Assembly (NCBI GenBank): GCA_938004315.1
Contig: CALKWG010000261.1
Location: 1 to 16,965 of the forward strand
Direction of reading: 5' to 3'
Source of the DNA: an uncultured Spirochaetaceae bacterium
Lineage (GTDB): Bacteria > Spirochaetota > Spirochaetia > Treponematales > UBA12059
DNA length: 16,965 nt
Part shown: positions 9,655 through 16,275 of the stretch, piece by piece
How positions within the stretch are numbered: position 1 is the stretch's first letter
Layout: every line of letters begins with the position of its first letter
Translations under genes and position numbers: made by a program
Notes under the pieces: generated by a model
What the model was told of the DNA's origin: nothing
Database searches by the model: none
The model's input: the letters and a program-made list of their open reading frames with translations, nothing else

Positions 9655-9908
9655 GATCGCCAGAGCTCCCGATCTATCTCCTCGAAGGGGGCGACGGCCT
9701 CAGCGAACGCCGACGCTTCCGCCGTGGACCAGCTACCGGCAAGCGCGTCCAAGTCATCATATCGACGCGGCTTTTTCCCTCGTCCCAGGAAGCTTTCGCG
9801 AAGCGTCTCTAAGATGAGCCTATTCACGCTGACGCCGCGGCGCGCGCTCGCCGTCTTGAGGGCTTGGTCGAGCGCTTCGTCGCAGCCGCGGACCGTTAGT
9901 GTAGCCAT
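9651..9908 (-). CDS. vapB: VapB-type antitoxin, ribbon-helix-helix
   Basis: Antitoxin of 85 residues that should bind the PIN toxin with its C-terminal tail and the operon's operator with its N-terminal ribbon-helix-helix (MATLTVRGCDEALDQALKTASARRGVSVNRLILETLRESF, residues 1-40). The tail DDLDALAGSWSTAEASAFAEAVAPFEEIDRELW is the pattern that often ends antitoxins of PIN toxins in this group; the E/D-rich, tryptophan-containing stretch normally blocks the toxin's active site. GGAGG sits eight bases upstream of the ATG. An inverted repeat just upstream (9922-9950) probably mediates autorepression. Confidence 0.9.
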   Translation of the reverse strand: MATLTVRGCDEALDQALKTASARRGVSVNRLILETLRESFLGRGKKPRRYDDLDALAGSWSTAEASAFAEAVAPFEEIDRELWRS

Positions 9909-9921
9909 GCTTTCGCCCTCC

Positions 9922-9950
9922 TAATGTGCCATCACTATAGTAGCACATTA
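9922..9950. promoter_or_regulatory. Inverted-repeat operator of the vapBC operon
   Basis: TAATGTGC (9922-9929) and GCACATTA (9943-9950) form a perfect 8-base inverted repeat, 13 bases apart, 14 bases upstream of the antitoxin start. In the spacer the minus strand reads TACTATAGT, a possible -10. TGCCATCA also occurs twice (9927-9934 and 9951-9958) at a 24-base spacing. The arrangement fits cooperative binding of a ribbon-helix-helix antitoxin over its own promoter (inference). Confidence 0.7.
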
Positions 9951-9971
9951 TGCCATCAGATGAAAGCTATG

Positions 9972-10448
9972 CTAGTCTGAACTTTGCGACGAAACGGAAC
10001 TCGCCAGCCTCGCCGCTAGGAGCCGCTCCGCTTCTTGGGCCGGTTGAAGTTCCCCTACGCGTATCGATACGTCGGGGTACGCCCTAAAGATAGCGGTAAT
10101 GAAACTGGCCAGCTCGTCACGCAGGGCGGCGAGCTCGGCCGCCGTCGGCGCGGCCTCGCCGACCGGCGCGGCCAGGAGCTTGTGGTCGAGCTCGTCCCCC
10201 TCGAAGAATTCAAGGAGCGCAAAGACGCGGGCCGCGTAGAGCCGGCCCGCGCTTAAGGGCCGCCGGGTAATAAGGTAGCAGTCCAGACATTCGTCCTCCG
10301 GGCCGCCCTGCGTACCCGGGATAAAGCCGTAAGCATAGGGATAGGGCGCGAGGGTGCGCCTATCCCTCAAACGAGCGAAGGAGCGTTCGTCATACACGCC
10401 TTTCACGCAGCTTCCGGCCTCGGCCTCTATGAAGACCTGACAGTCCAT
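9972..10448 (-). CDS. Divergent inorganic pyrophosphatase-family protein
   Basis: Resembles soluble family I inorganic pyrophosphatase (PF00719), which splits pyrophosphate into two phosphates with Mg2+. The 158-residue form from ATG 10448 is preferred: GGAGG sits eight bases upstream of it, whereas the longer reading from GTG 10463 would include that site. Seen: YPYAYGFIPGT at 36-46 and EDECLDCYLITRRPLSAGRL at 51-70, which aligns with the family's DGDPxDVLV metal motif but with glutamates where the first and second aspartates would be; the third, D56, is kept. FEGDELDHKLLAAP at 82-95 matches the DxKLxAVP region, with D88 and K90 kept. Such substitutions may alter metal use, or the protein may be a non-canonical member acting on another phospho-substrate. 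Four serines and a D close the C-terminus. Confidence 0.78.
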   Translation of the reverse strand: MDCQVFIEAEAGSCVKGVYDERSFARLRDRRTLAPYPYAYGFIPGTQGGPEDECLDCYLITRRPLSAGRLYAARVFALLEFFEGDELDHKLLAAPVGEAAPTAAELAALRDELASFITAIFRAYPDVSIRVGELQPAQEAERLLAARLASSVSSQSSD

Positions 10449-10535
10449 AGCGAGCGCCTCCACGCGATACTATCGACGCGAAGACGGCGACATGCAAGCG
10501 GCGCGGCATAGGGGACACGCTCACCATGAATTTAG

Positions 10536-10565
10536 TTGCAACTATTTCACTTTATGAAATATCAT
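10536..10565 (+). promoter_or_regulatory. Candidate promoter of the aminotransferase gene
   Basis: TTGCAA (10536-10541) and TATCAT (10560-10565) lie 18 bases apart in the only AT-rich block (10527-10606) of this gap, giving a leader of about 110 bases before the ATG at 10684. A second -35-like hexamer, TTGACT at 10574, lacks a correctly spaced partner. Confidence 0.5.
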
Positions 10566-10571
10566 TTCACT
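10543..10571. promoter_or_regulatory. Three alternating ATTTCA/TGAAAT half-sites over the promoter
   Basis: ATTTCA at 10544-10549, its complement TGAAAT at 10555-10560 and ATTTCA again at 10564-10569. The first two make the 19-bp perfect-armed palindrome TATTTCACTTTATGAAATA (10543-10561); the last two make a second, three-base-spaced palindrome. ATTTCACT is also a direct repeat at 20-base spacing. Its position between the -35 and -10 is typical of a repressor site. No regulator gene is next to it, so the binding protein is unknown. Confidence 0.6.
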
Positions 10572-10683
10572 CTTTGACTATTTACGAAGAGCATGTTTCG
10601 TTGTACGATATGCCCATGGCGCCGGTTGAAAGCGCGCCGCGACGGCCGTCCCCGGGCGGCACCCGTAAAAGGAGACCAAGGCC

Positions 10684-11961
10684 ATGCCGAATTTCGACTC
10701 CGTGTACTCCGCCAACGCGCGGAACATGAAGAAGAGCGTGATACGCGAGCTCCTTAAGCTCACCGTTCAGCCTGAGATCATATCCTTCGCCGGCGGGCTC
10801 CCGGCGCCCGAGACCTTCCCGGTCGCCGACCTTAAGGCCGCCGCCGATGTGGTCTTCGACAAGCACGCGACCAAGGCCCTGCAATACGGCACCACCGAAG
10901 GCGACAACGACCTCAAGGCCGAGCTTATCAAGTTCGAGGGCCGCCAGGGCGTCACCATCGCCCCCGACAACCTCCTCATCGTCTCGGCCAGCCAGCAGGC
11001 CTTGGACATGGTGGCCAAGATCTTCCTCGACCCGGGCGACTACGTCATCGCCGGGCGCCCCACCTACGTCGGCGCCATCCAGGCCATCCAGTCGTACAGC
11101 GCCAAAGTACTCGGCATCCCCTTTACCCCCGAGCAGGACGGCTTCGACATGGACGCGCTCGATCGCGAATACCAGAAGGCCATCCACGCCGGGTCCAAGG
11201 TCAAGTACATCTACGTCATCCCCGACTTCCAGAATCCCGCCGGCTTCTGCTGGAGCCTGGCCAAGCGCAAGGCCCTGCTCGAGTTCTCCTACAAGCACGA
11301 CCTGATCATCGTGGAGGACTCGCCCTATCGCGAGATACGCTTCATAGGCGAGCACGTGCCTAGCATCTACCAGCTGGATCAGCAGGGCAAAAACGTCGGC
11401 AACGTCGTAAACCTCAAGACCTTCTCCAAGATCCTCACCCCCGGCGTCCGCGTCGGCTGGATCATGGGCCACAAGGACCTGATCAGCAAGTTCGTCATCG
11501 CGAAGCAGGCCATGGACCTGTGCACCAACGTCTTCGCCCAGAAATGGCTGGCCGAGTACATGGCCACCGGCAAGCTCTACGACGTCATCAAGGCCACCTG
11601 CGCCAACTACCGCGAGAAGCGCAATGTCATGGTCGACGCCCTCGAGGAGCACATGCCCAAACGCTGGGAGATCAAATGGACCAAGCCCGAGGGCGGTCTC
11701 TTCCTCTGGATATCCCTGCCTAAGTTCATGAACACCGACGAGCTTATCTACAAAGCCGTCGAGCAGGAGAAAGTCGCCTTCGTCGTCGGCTCCGCATTCT
11801 ACTTCGACAATCCCGAGCGCAACGCCATGCGCATCAACTTCTCGTACTCTAACCCCGACCAGATCCGCGAGGGCGTCAAGCGCCTGGCCCGCGTCATCGA
11901 GTCGGAGCTTAAGGCCTACGAGGCGGGCCATCGCGCCCAGACCGCGCCCGAAGGCATGTAA
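10684..11961 (+). CDS. PLP-dependent aminotransferase, 2-aminoadipate/LysN-like
   Basis: Fold type I class I/II aminotransferase of 425 residues. The group includes 2-aminoadipate and aromatic/branched-chain aminotransferases and the catalytic half of MocR regulators; no DNA-binding domain is present here. Seen: IISFAGGLPAPETFP (residues 34-48), ALQYGTTEGDNDLKAEL, the cofactor-ring contact SASQQALDMVAKIFLDPGD, IPDFQNPAGF with N184, IVEDSPYREIRF with D212 and Y215, and the Schiff-base lysine K249 in NLKTFSKILTPGVRVGW. PEGGLFLWISLP and the substrate-carboxylate arginine in NAMRINFSYSN close the fold. AAGGAG lies nine bases before the start. The substrate cannot be settled from sequence; a role in lysine, aromatic or branched amino acids is possible. 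It seems to be a single-gene unit ended by a strong hairpin. Confidence 0.93.
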   Translation: MPNFDSVYSANARNMKKSVIRELLKLTVQPEIISFAGGLPAPETFPVADLKAAADVVFDKHATKALQYGTTEGDNDLKAELIKFEGRQGVTIAPDNLLIVSASQQALDMVAKIFLDPGDYVIAGRPTYVGAIQAIQSYSAKVLGIPFTPEQDGFDMDALDREYQKAIHAGSKVKYIYVIPDFQNPAGFCWSLAKRKALLEFSYKHDLIIVEDSPYREIRFIGEHVPSIYQLDQQGKNVGNVVNLKTFSKILTPGVRVGWIMGHKDLISKFVIAKQAMDLCTNVFAQKWLAEYMATGKLYDVIKATCANYREKRNVMVDALEEHMPKRWEIKWTKPEGGLFLWISLPKFMNTDELIYKAVEQEKVAFVVGSAFYFDNPERNAMRINFSYSNPDQIREGVKRLARVIESELKAYEAGHRAQTAPEGM

Positions 11962-11968
11962 GAAGCCG

Positions 11969-11992
11969 GGGGCGCCACCGCGGGGGCGCCCC
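11969..11992 (+). terminator. GC hairpin after the aminotransferase gene
   Basis: GGGGCGCC (11969-11976), eight-base loop, GGCGCCCC (11985-11992): a perfect 8-bp stem beginning eight bases after the TAA. No T-tract follows, as with the hairpin at 5806, so both may end or protect transcripts by a non-classical route. Confidence 0.5.
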
Positions 11993-12083
11993 ACTTACGT
12001 GTAGGCTCCGGCGCGTTCGTTCAGCGGCCCCTGTGCGCAACCTTTCGCGGCCTTCCGCGTCAAAAGTCGCCAGAGGAACCACC

Positions 12084-13865
12084 ATGGCATACCGCTTCGA
12101 CTACGATAGGGACACGCTCGCCGACATTCCCGTAAAAGGCGCTGAAAACTTCGGCGACCTGCCGGCCCTCGGCATGGCTGGCGCGGAGGCTCTCTCCTAC
12201 CGGGATCTCGAGCGTTTGACGCGCCGCCTCGCAGCCCGCCTCGGGCTCATGGGCGTCAAGCAGGGGGATCGGGTCGCCCTGCTTTCGGAGAATCGTCCGG
12301 AGTGGGGCGTCGCATCCCTGGGCATAGCCCGTGCAGGCGCCGTAGCGGTCCCCATACTGATCGACTTTCCTGCCGAGCAGGTCTTAAATATCCTGGCTCA
12401 CTCGGGGGCGAGCGTCCTCATCGCCTCCGCTCGCCAGCGGAAGAAGCTCGAGGGCCGAACCCTCCCGGCCTTGATCACCGTGGAAGAGCTCGCTTCTCCC
12501 CACGACTCGGAAAGCCCCGAGGACGCAAGGCTCGTGGCGGCGGCCGCCGCCTTCGCCCCTCCCCCGATCTCACCCTCCGACCTGGCCGCCATCGTCTACA
12601 CCTCGGGCACGACGGGCCTCTCCAAGGGCGTCATGCTCACGCACCGGAACTACCTGGCGGACGCCCTGGGCTGCGAAATCATCATCGTCCTCGACCCGCG
12701 CGACGTCCTCCTCTCCATCCTGCCCCTGGCCCACGCCTACGAGTACACGATCGGCTTCCTCATCCCCATGATGTCGGGCGCCCAGGTGCGCTACCTGGAC
12801 CGGCCGCCTTCGGCCTCCGTCCTCCTCCCCGCCCTGGCCTCCATCAGGCCGACCATCGTCCTCTCCGTACCCCTCGTCATAGAGAAGGTCTACAAGTCCG
12901 GCGTAAAGCCGGGGCTCGAGAAGATTCCCCTCTACCGGCTGCCCCCCTTCCGGCCTTTCCTGGAGTTCATCGCGGGAAAGAAGCTCTTGCGCTCCTTCGG
13001 CGGGCGAATCCGATTCTTCGGCATCGGCGGCGCGCCCCTAGAGCCCGAGACCGAGCGCTTCCTCCTCCGCGCCCGCTTCCCCTACGCGATCGGCTACGGC
13101 CTCACGGAGACGGCGCCCATCATCGCCGCCTCCGCCGTCGGAAAGACCCGATCCCGCATGGCCGGCCCGCCGCTGCGCGGGGCCGAGCTCAGGCTAGCCG
13201 AACGCAAGATCGCGGCCGACGACCCCTCCATAGAGGTCGGCGAGATCCAGGCGCGCGGCCCCATGGTCGGCCCCGGCTACTACAAGGACCCCGCCCGCAC
13301 GGCGGAGGCCTTCACGGAGGACGGCTGGTTCCGCACAGGGGACCTGGGCTACGTGGACGAGAGGGGCCGCTACTTCGTCCGCGGACGCCTGAAGACGATG
13401 ATCCTGGGCGCCTCCGGGGAGAACATCTACCCGGAGGAGGTGGAGGCCCTCCTCAACGCCTCGCCCTTCGTCGCCGAGTCCCTGGTCTATGGCGACGAGG
13501 AGGGGCTCACGGCCCTGGTCCAGCTCAAGCCGGAGATCGTCGAAGAGCTGGGCGAGCTCGTGAAGGAGGGGATCGCGGGCGCTGAGCGCGCGGCAGCACG
13601 CTGGGGCCAGGCAGCCGGCCAGGCCGTGCGCAACGCGGTAGAGTCTGCAAGCCGGACGGCCAGCGCCGCGGTCCACGGCGCGGGCGAGGCCTACCACGTC
13701 GCGGAGAAGGTAGTCGCAGAGCTCCTAGAGCGCGTGAAGAAGGAAGCGAACGAGAAACTCGCCGCCTTCTCCCGCATCCGCACGGTGGTGCGCCAGGTCG
13801 AGCCCTTTGAGAAGACGCCGACCCAGAAGATCAAGCGCTTCCTCTACCCACAGAAGCGGGAATAG
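12084..13865 (+). CDS. Long-chain fatty-acid-CoA ligase-like, AMP-forming
   Basis: ANL-superfamily adenylating enzyme of 593 residues, predicted to activate a fatty acid with ATP and CoA at the membrane surface. The ATG at 12084 follows AGAGGA at six bases and precedes the usual N-terminal YRFDYDRDTLADIP; a GTG reading from 12033 adds 17 unlikely residues. Seen: ATP loop YTSGTTGLSKG at about 172-182, PLAHAYEYTIGF, GYGLTETAPII near 337, GWFRTGDLGYVDERG at about 414, the hinge RGRLKTMILGASGENIYPEEVEAL, and the C-terminal catalytic lysine in TPTQKIKR (K582). Between LVQLKPEIVEELGELV and NEKLAAFSRIRTVV (about 495-555) sits an alanine-rich, probably helical insert where most relatives have only a short link. 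It lies about 120 bases after the aminotransferase, beyond that gene's hairpin, so it is probably a separate unit. Confidence 0.92.
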   Translation: MAYRFDYDRDTLADIPVKGAENFGDLPALGMAGAEALSYRDLERLTRRLAARLGLMGVKQGDRVALLSENRPEWGVASLGIARAGAVAVPILIDFPAEQVLNILAHSGASVLIASARQRKKLEGRTLPALITVEELASPHDSESPEDARLVAAAAAFAPPPISPSDLAAIVYTSGTTGLSKGVMLTHRNYLADALGCEIIIVLDPRDVLLSILPLAHAYEYTIGFLIPMMSGAQVRYLDRPPSASVLLPALASIRPTIVLSVPLVIEKVYKSGVKPGLEKIPLYRLPPFRPFLEFIAGKKLLRSFGGRIRFFGIGGAPLEPETERFLLRARFPYAIGYGLTETAPIIAASAVGKTRSRMAGPPLRGAELRLAERKIAADDPSIEVGEIQARGPMVGPGYYKDPARTAEAFTEDGWFRTGDLGYVDERGRYFVRGRLKTMILGASGENIYPEEVEALLNASPFVAESLVYGDEEGLTALVQLKPEIVEELGELVKEGIAGAERAAARWGQAAGQAVRNAVESASRTASAAVHGAGEAYHVAEKVVAELLERVKKEANEKLAAFSRIRTVVRQVEPFEKTPTQKIKRFLYPQKRE

Positions 13866-13910
13866 AGGCTAGCTCTAAAGTTGGGCAGCCTTTTACATTA
13901 GTAGGAAAAG

Positions 13911-13939
13911 CGACGCCGGCTTTTGCGCGCGCCGCGTCG
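13911..13939. repeat. Hairpin between ligase gene and envelope operon
   Basis: CGACGC-C-GGC (13911-13920) can pair with GCC-GCGTCG (13931-13939): nine base pairs with one bulged C and a ten-base loop. It follows the ligase stop by about 45 bases and overlaps the -35 region of the next gene's candidate promoter, so it might serve as a transcript end, as a regulatory element, or both. Confidence 0.4.
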
Positions 13940-13951
13940 ATACGCTATCAT
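13923..13951 (+). promoter_or_regulatory. Candidate promoter placing +1 at the start codon
   Basis: TTGCGC (13923-13928), 17 bases, TATCAT (13946-13951). The expected transcription start, about seven bases on, is the A of the ATG at 13958. No purine-rich ribosome site precedes this ATG. The octamer TACGCTAT is repeated at 13941-13948 and 13952-13959, the second copy running into the start codon. Confidence 0.45.
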
Positions 13952-13957
13952 TACGCT

Positions 13958-15259
13958 ATGGCTTCAAAGCGCGCCCGCGTCATCTTCGCCCTCGCCCTCG
14001 CCGCGGCCTTCGCCGCGGGCCGCGCGGGCGCAGAGGAGGCGCCGCGGCGCGTGGCCGTCTTCGAGTTCGCGCCGCTGGCCGGCTCGAGCGCCGCCTACGC
14101 GCGGCTCTTCGCCGACAGCCTCGGCTTGGAGCTGGAGCGGCAGGGCTATCGCGTCATTCAGGCGGCGCGGCTCAAGGAGCTCCTGGCCGTGCCCGCCACG
14201 GACTTGGCCGCCGCCGTCACCGCCGCCCGATTCGCCGGGGCCGACGTAGCCGTCATAGGATTCTACCTTATAGAAGGCCAGCGGCTACGCATCGGCGCGC
14301 GCGCCGTGGACCTGGCCTCAGAGGCGGTCGCCTTGAGCGTCGAGGCAGCGGGCGCCGCCGGTTTCGATATCTTCGACACCATAGACGCCTTGAGCGCCGA
14401 CCTGGCCGCCCGTATACGCGTCGCCCTCGAACCCGTACTACGGCCTGAGACCATCGTCGAGCGCGAGGAGATCATCGTCGAGACCGTCGTGGTCGAGGAA
14501 GTACTAGAGCTCGGTACGCCCATCACGGTGACGCTCCTATCGAGCGACGAGGGCGCGGTCCTGCGCGCCGTAGACCCGGCCCGGGGCGACCCCGAGCTCG
14601 GCATCGTCGCCGAAGGGCTCCTGGAGCTGGCCACCAAGGAAGGCGCAGCGCTCGCCCTCATCTTAAGCAAGGACGGCTACTATCCTCGGCGCGTAGCCTT
14701 CACGGCGAGCGCCGCCGAGCCTGAGCGAAAGCTACCGCGGCTCACGGCAAGGCCCGTACCGGAGCTCTTCTTCAGGGCCGCCCTGGATCGGCCCTTCGGC
14801 TTGGAAGCGGGACTACGGAGATACCTCTTTTCGGGAAGCATCGGGCTTGAGGCGTCGGCGGGCCTCTATTTCATTCCCTACGCCTACCCCGAGTTCATGC
14901 GCTTCGGTATCGAGCCCTCTATCGACGCGCCCGGCGGCGCGCTCGACCTCTCCCTCGGCGCGGCGGCGGCGTTCTACCCCCTAAGCCTCCTGACTCCTTC
15001 GGTGCGCCTTCGGCCGTTCATCCACGCGGGTCTTATCTCCGACCTCTCGGTCGCCTTCGCGACGGGCGCGAGCTTCCCTCCCGTAGCATGGACCCTGCGC
15101 GGTATCGGCGGCATGGGCCTACGCTACGGCTGGCGCGGCTACTCGATGGCCGTGGCCATATCCTTTATATCGCCGACCATACTGAGCCTGGGCGCTCTGC
15201 AGGGCACCGAGAGCCCTATGGCGCTGAGGCTAAGCGCGGAGGTCGCGCTGCCATGGTAG
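13958..15259 (+). CDS. Secreted CsgG/TolB-like + PEGA-like protein with probable beta-barrel
   Basis: Exported protein of 433 residues, not recognised as a named family. A signal peptide is clear (MASKRAR, hydrophobic 8-20, cleavage after GRAGA at 25). Residues 31-160 look like the CsgG/TolB N-terminal fold: RVAVFEFAPL, then SLGLELERQGYRVIQAARLKELL and ADVAVIGFYLIEGQRLRIGARAVDL. A valine/glutamate-rich linker (about 165-186, VEREEIIVETVVVEEVLELG) leads into a PEGA-like segment ending ILSKDGYYPRRVAF (186-250). From about 265 on, alternating aromatic and aliphatic residues, GLEASAGLYFIPYAYPEF and a C-terminal ...LRLSAEVALPW suggest outer-membrane beta strands (inference). The product is likely to be in the outer membrane with a periplasmic head. 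It overlaps the lipoprotein gene by seven bases. It has no Shine-Dalgarno and a promoter that may make the mRNA leaderless. Confidence 0.72.
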   Translation: MASKRARVIFALALAAAFAAGRAGAEEAPRRVAVFEFAPLAGSSAAYARLFADSLGLELERQGYRVIQAARLKELLAVPATDLAAAVTAARFAGADVAVIGFYLIEGQRLRIGARAVDLASEAVALSVEAAGAAGFDIFDTIDALSADLAARIRVALEPVLRPETIVEREEIIVETVVVEEVLELGTPITVTLLSSDEGAVLRAVDPARGDPELGIVAEGLLELATKEGAALALILSKDGYYPRRVAFTASAAEPERKLPRLTARPVPELFFRAALDRPFGLEAGLRRYLFSGSIGLEASAGLYFIPYAYPEFMRFGIEPSIDAPGGALDLSLGAAAAFYPLSLLTPSVRLRPFIHAGLISDLSVAFATGASFPPVAWTLRGIGGMGLRYGWRGYSMAVAISFISPTILSLGALQGTESPMALRLSAEVALPW

Positions 15260-16275
15260 CCGCCTTGCGACGCTTCGGCCGCCGGAGCCTCATCGTCCGG
15301 CTCGGCTATGGCGCGTTCGCCTTCGCCTGCGCCAGCATGCTCGCCGGCTGCGACCTTCTATTAACTATGCTGCCCCAAGGGGGCGCTAACGCCGCCTTCG
15401 CCTATGCCGACCCGCGGCTCGAGAAGAGCGTGAGGATTAAAGGCCTTAACGAGGTCTTTAACCTCGCGGTGGCCCCGGACGGCCGGGTCTTCGCCATAGC
15501 CCGGGACGGGGTGGCGGAGTACACGGCGGATTTGGAACATGTGAGGACCTACCTCATTAACGATCCTGAGGGCATAGACAAATCAGAGGATGGCTATGGG
15601 CCGCAGGAATGGCAGGTGACGACCACCTCGGAGAACTTCATAAGGCTCTCGGGGAGCAGAGCTTCAACGATGCTGATACTGGTCCCCACAGGGAATCTCT
15701 TGGTGCCATTACCTTCGATCAAATCGTACTATACAATTACAAGAGAAGGATCAGCATATGCTACGGCCTCAATCATCGAAACCGATTGGAGCCCACCAGA
15801 TTTCTCAATAGGGACGAGTCTGCCAGAGGATTTTTCTCCATTTCCATTGCAGTCTCTTCATTTCGATTCAATGACCGAGGAACTCTTCATCCTTCGAATT
15901 CTGACTGAGAGCGAGGTCGAACATAACGCTCGCGACTATAGCGTGTGGCTAAGTAGTTATCTGGACTTATGGGGAACGCCGGCACTGAGCAGCTTGTATC
16001 TACCCATTCAGATCCCTAGAGTACAAAGTGACTATATAGGCCAAAGACTCTATGTACGACCGAATACCGTCGCCCTCGTCATGGGCCAAGATAGCTATAT
16101 ACGCGACGTTAGGTCGTCCACCTTAATCTACGACCGCGCCCTGGGCGGCGAGCCGATCGCCCGCTTCGACATGCGCGGCGCCATCACGGCGGCCTCCGAC
16201 ACGGCCCTCTACGCCGTCACGAGCGACCACGATGAAAAAGGCGGCTGGATTCACAAGCTGCGGTTCAGGCCATGA
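15253..16275 (+). CDS. Predicted lipoprotein, possible beta-propeller, mosaic composition
   Basis: Lipid-anchored exported protein of 340 residues with no family recognised. I place the start at ATG 15253, seven bases inside the preceding gene, because GGAGG lies ten bases upstream and the signal peptide begins there; the frame is open back to 15088. The peptide has RRFGRRSLIVRLGYG, a hydrophobic core and lipobox LAGC with the acylated C33. LNEVFNLAVAPDGRVFAIARDG (about 65-87) and AITAASDTALYAVTSDHDEKGGWIHKL at the end resemble propeller blades; the middle shows no motif. The middle of the gene (about 15550-16110) is much more AT-rich than both ends: 23 of 60 bases are G/C at 15721-15780 against 46 of 60 at 16141-16200. 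This suggests a segment replaced by recombination. It overlaps the next gene by four bases (ATGA). Confidence 0.75.
   Translation: MVAALRRFGRRSLIVRLGYGAFAFACASMLAGCDLLLTMLPQGGANAAFAYADPRLEKSVRIKGLNEVFNLAVAPDGRVFAIARDGVAEYTADLEHVRTYLINDPEGIDKSEDGYGPQEWQVTTTSENFIRLSGSRASTMLILVPTGNLLVPLPSIKSYYTITREGSAYATASIIETDWSPPDFSIGTSLPEDFSPFPLQSLHFDSMTEELFILRILTESEVEHNARDYSVWLSSYLDLWGTPALSSLYLPIQIPRVQSDYIGQRLYVRPNTVALVMGQDSYIRDVRSSTLIYDRALGGEPIARFDMRGAITAASDTALYAVTSDHDEKGGWIHKLRFRP

Noticed and set aside
10526..10729. 67-codon frame over the aminotransferase promoter
   Set aside because: It covers promoter and operator-like repeats and overlaps the aminotransferase start out of frame; composition changes abruptly within it.
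10582..11994. 470-codon open frame on the minus strand opposite the aminotransferase
   Set aside because: It is a GC-rich antisense shadow: its translation is Gly/Val/Leu/Asp repeats without domains, while the plus strand encodes an intact aminotransferase with all catalytic residues.
12302..13585. 427-codon plus-strand frame inside the acyl-CoA ligase gene
   Set aside because: Arg/Pro/His-rich translation typical of a shifted frame in GC-rich coding DNA; the overlapping ligase frame has clear family motifs.
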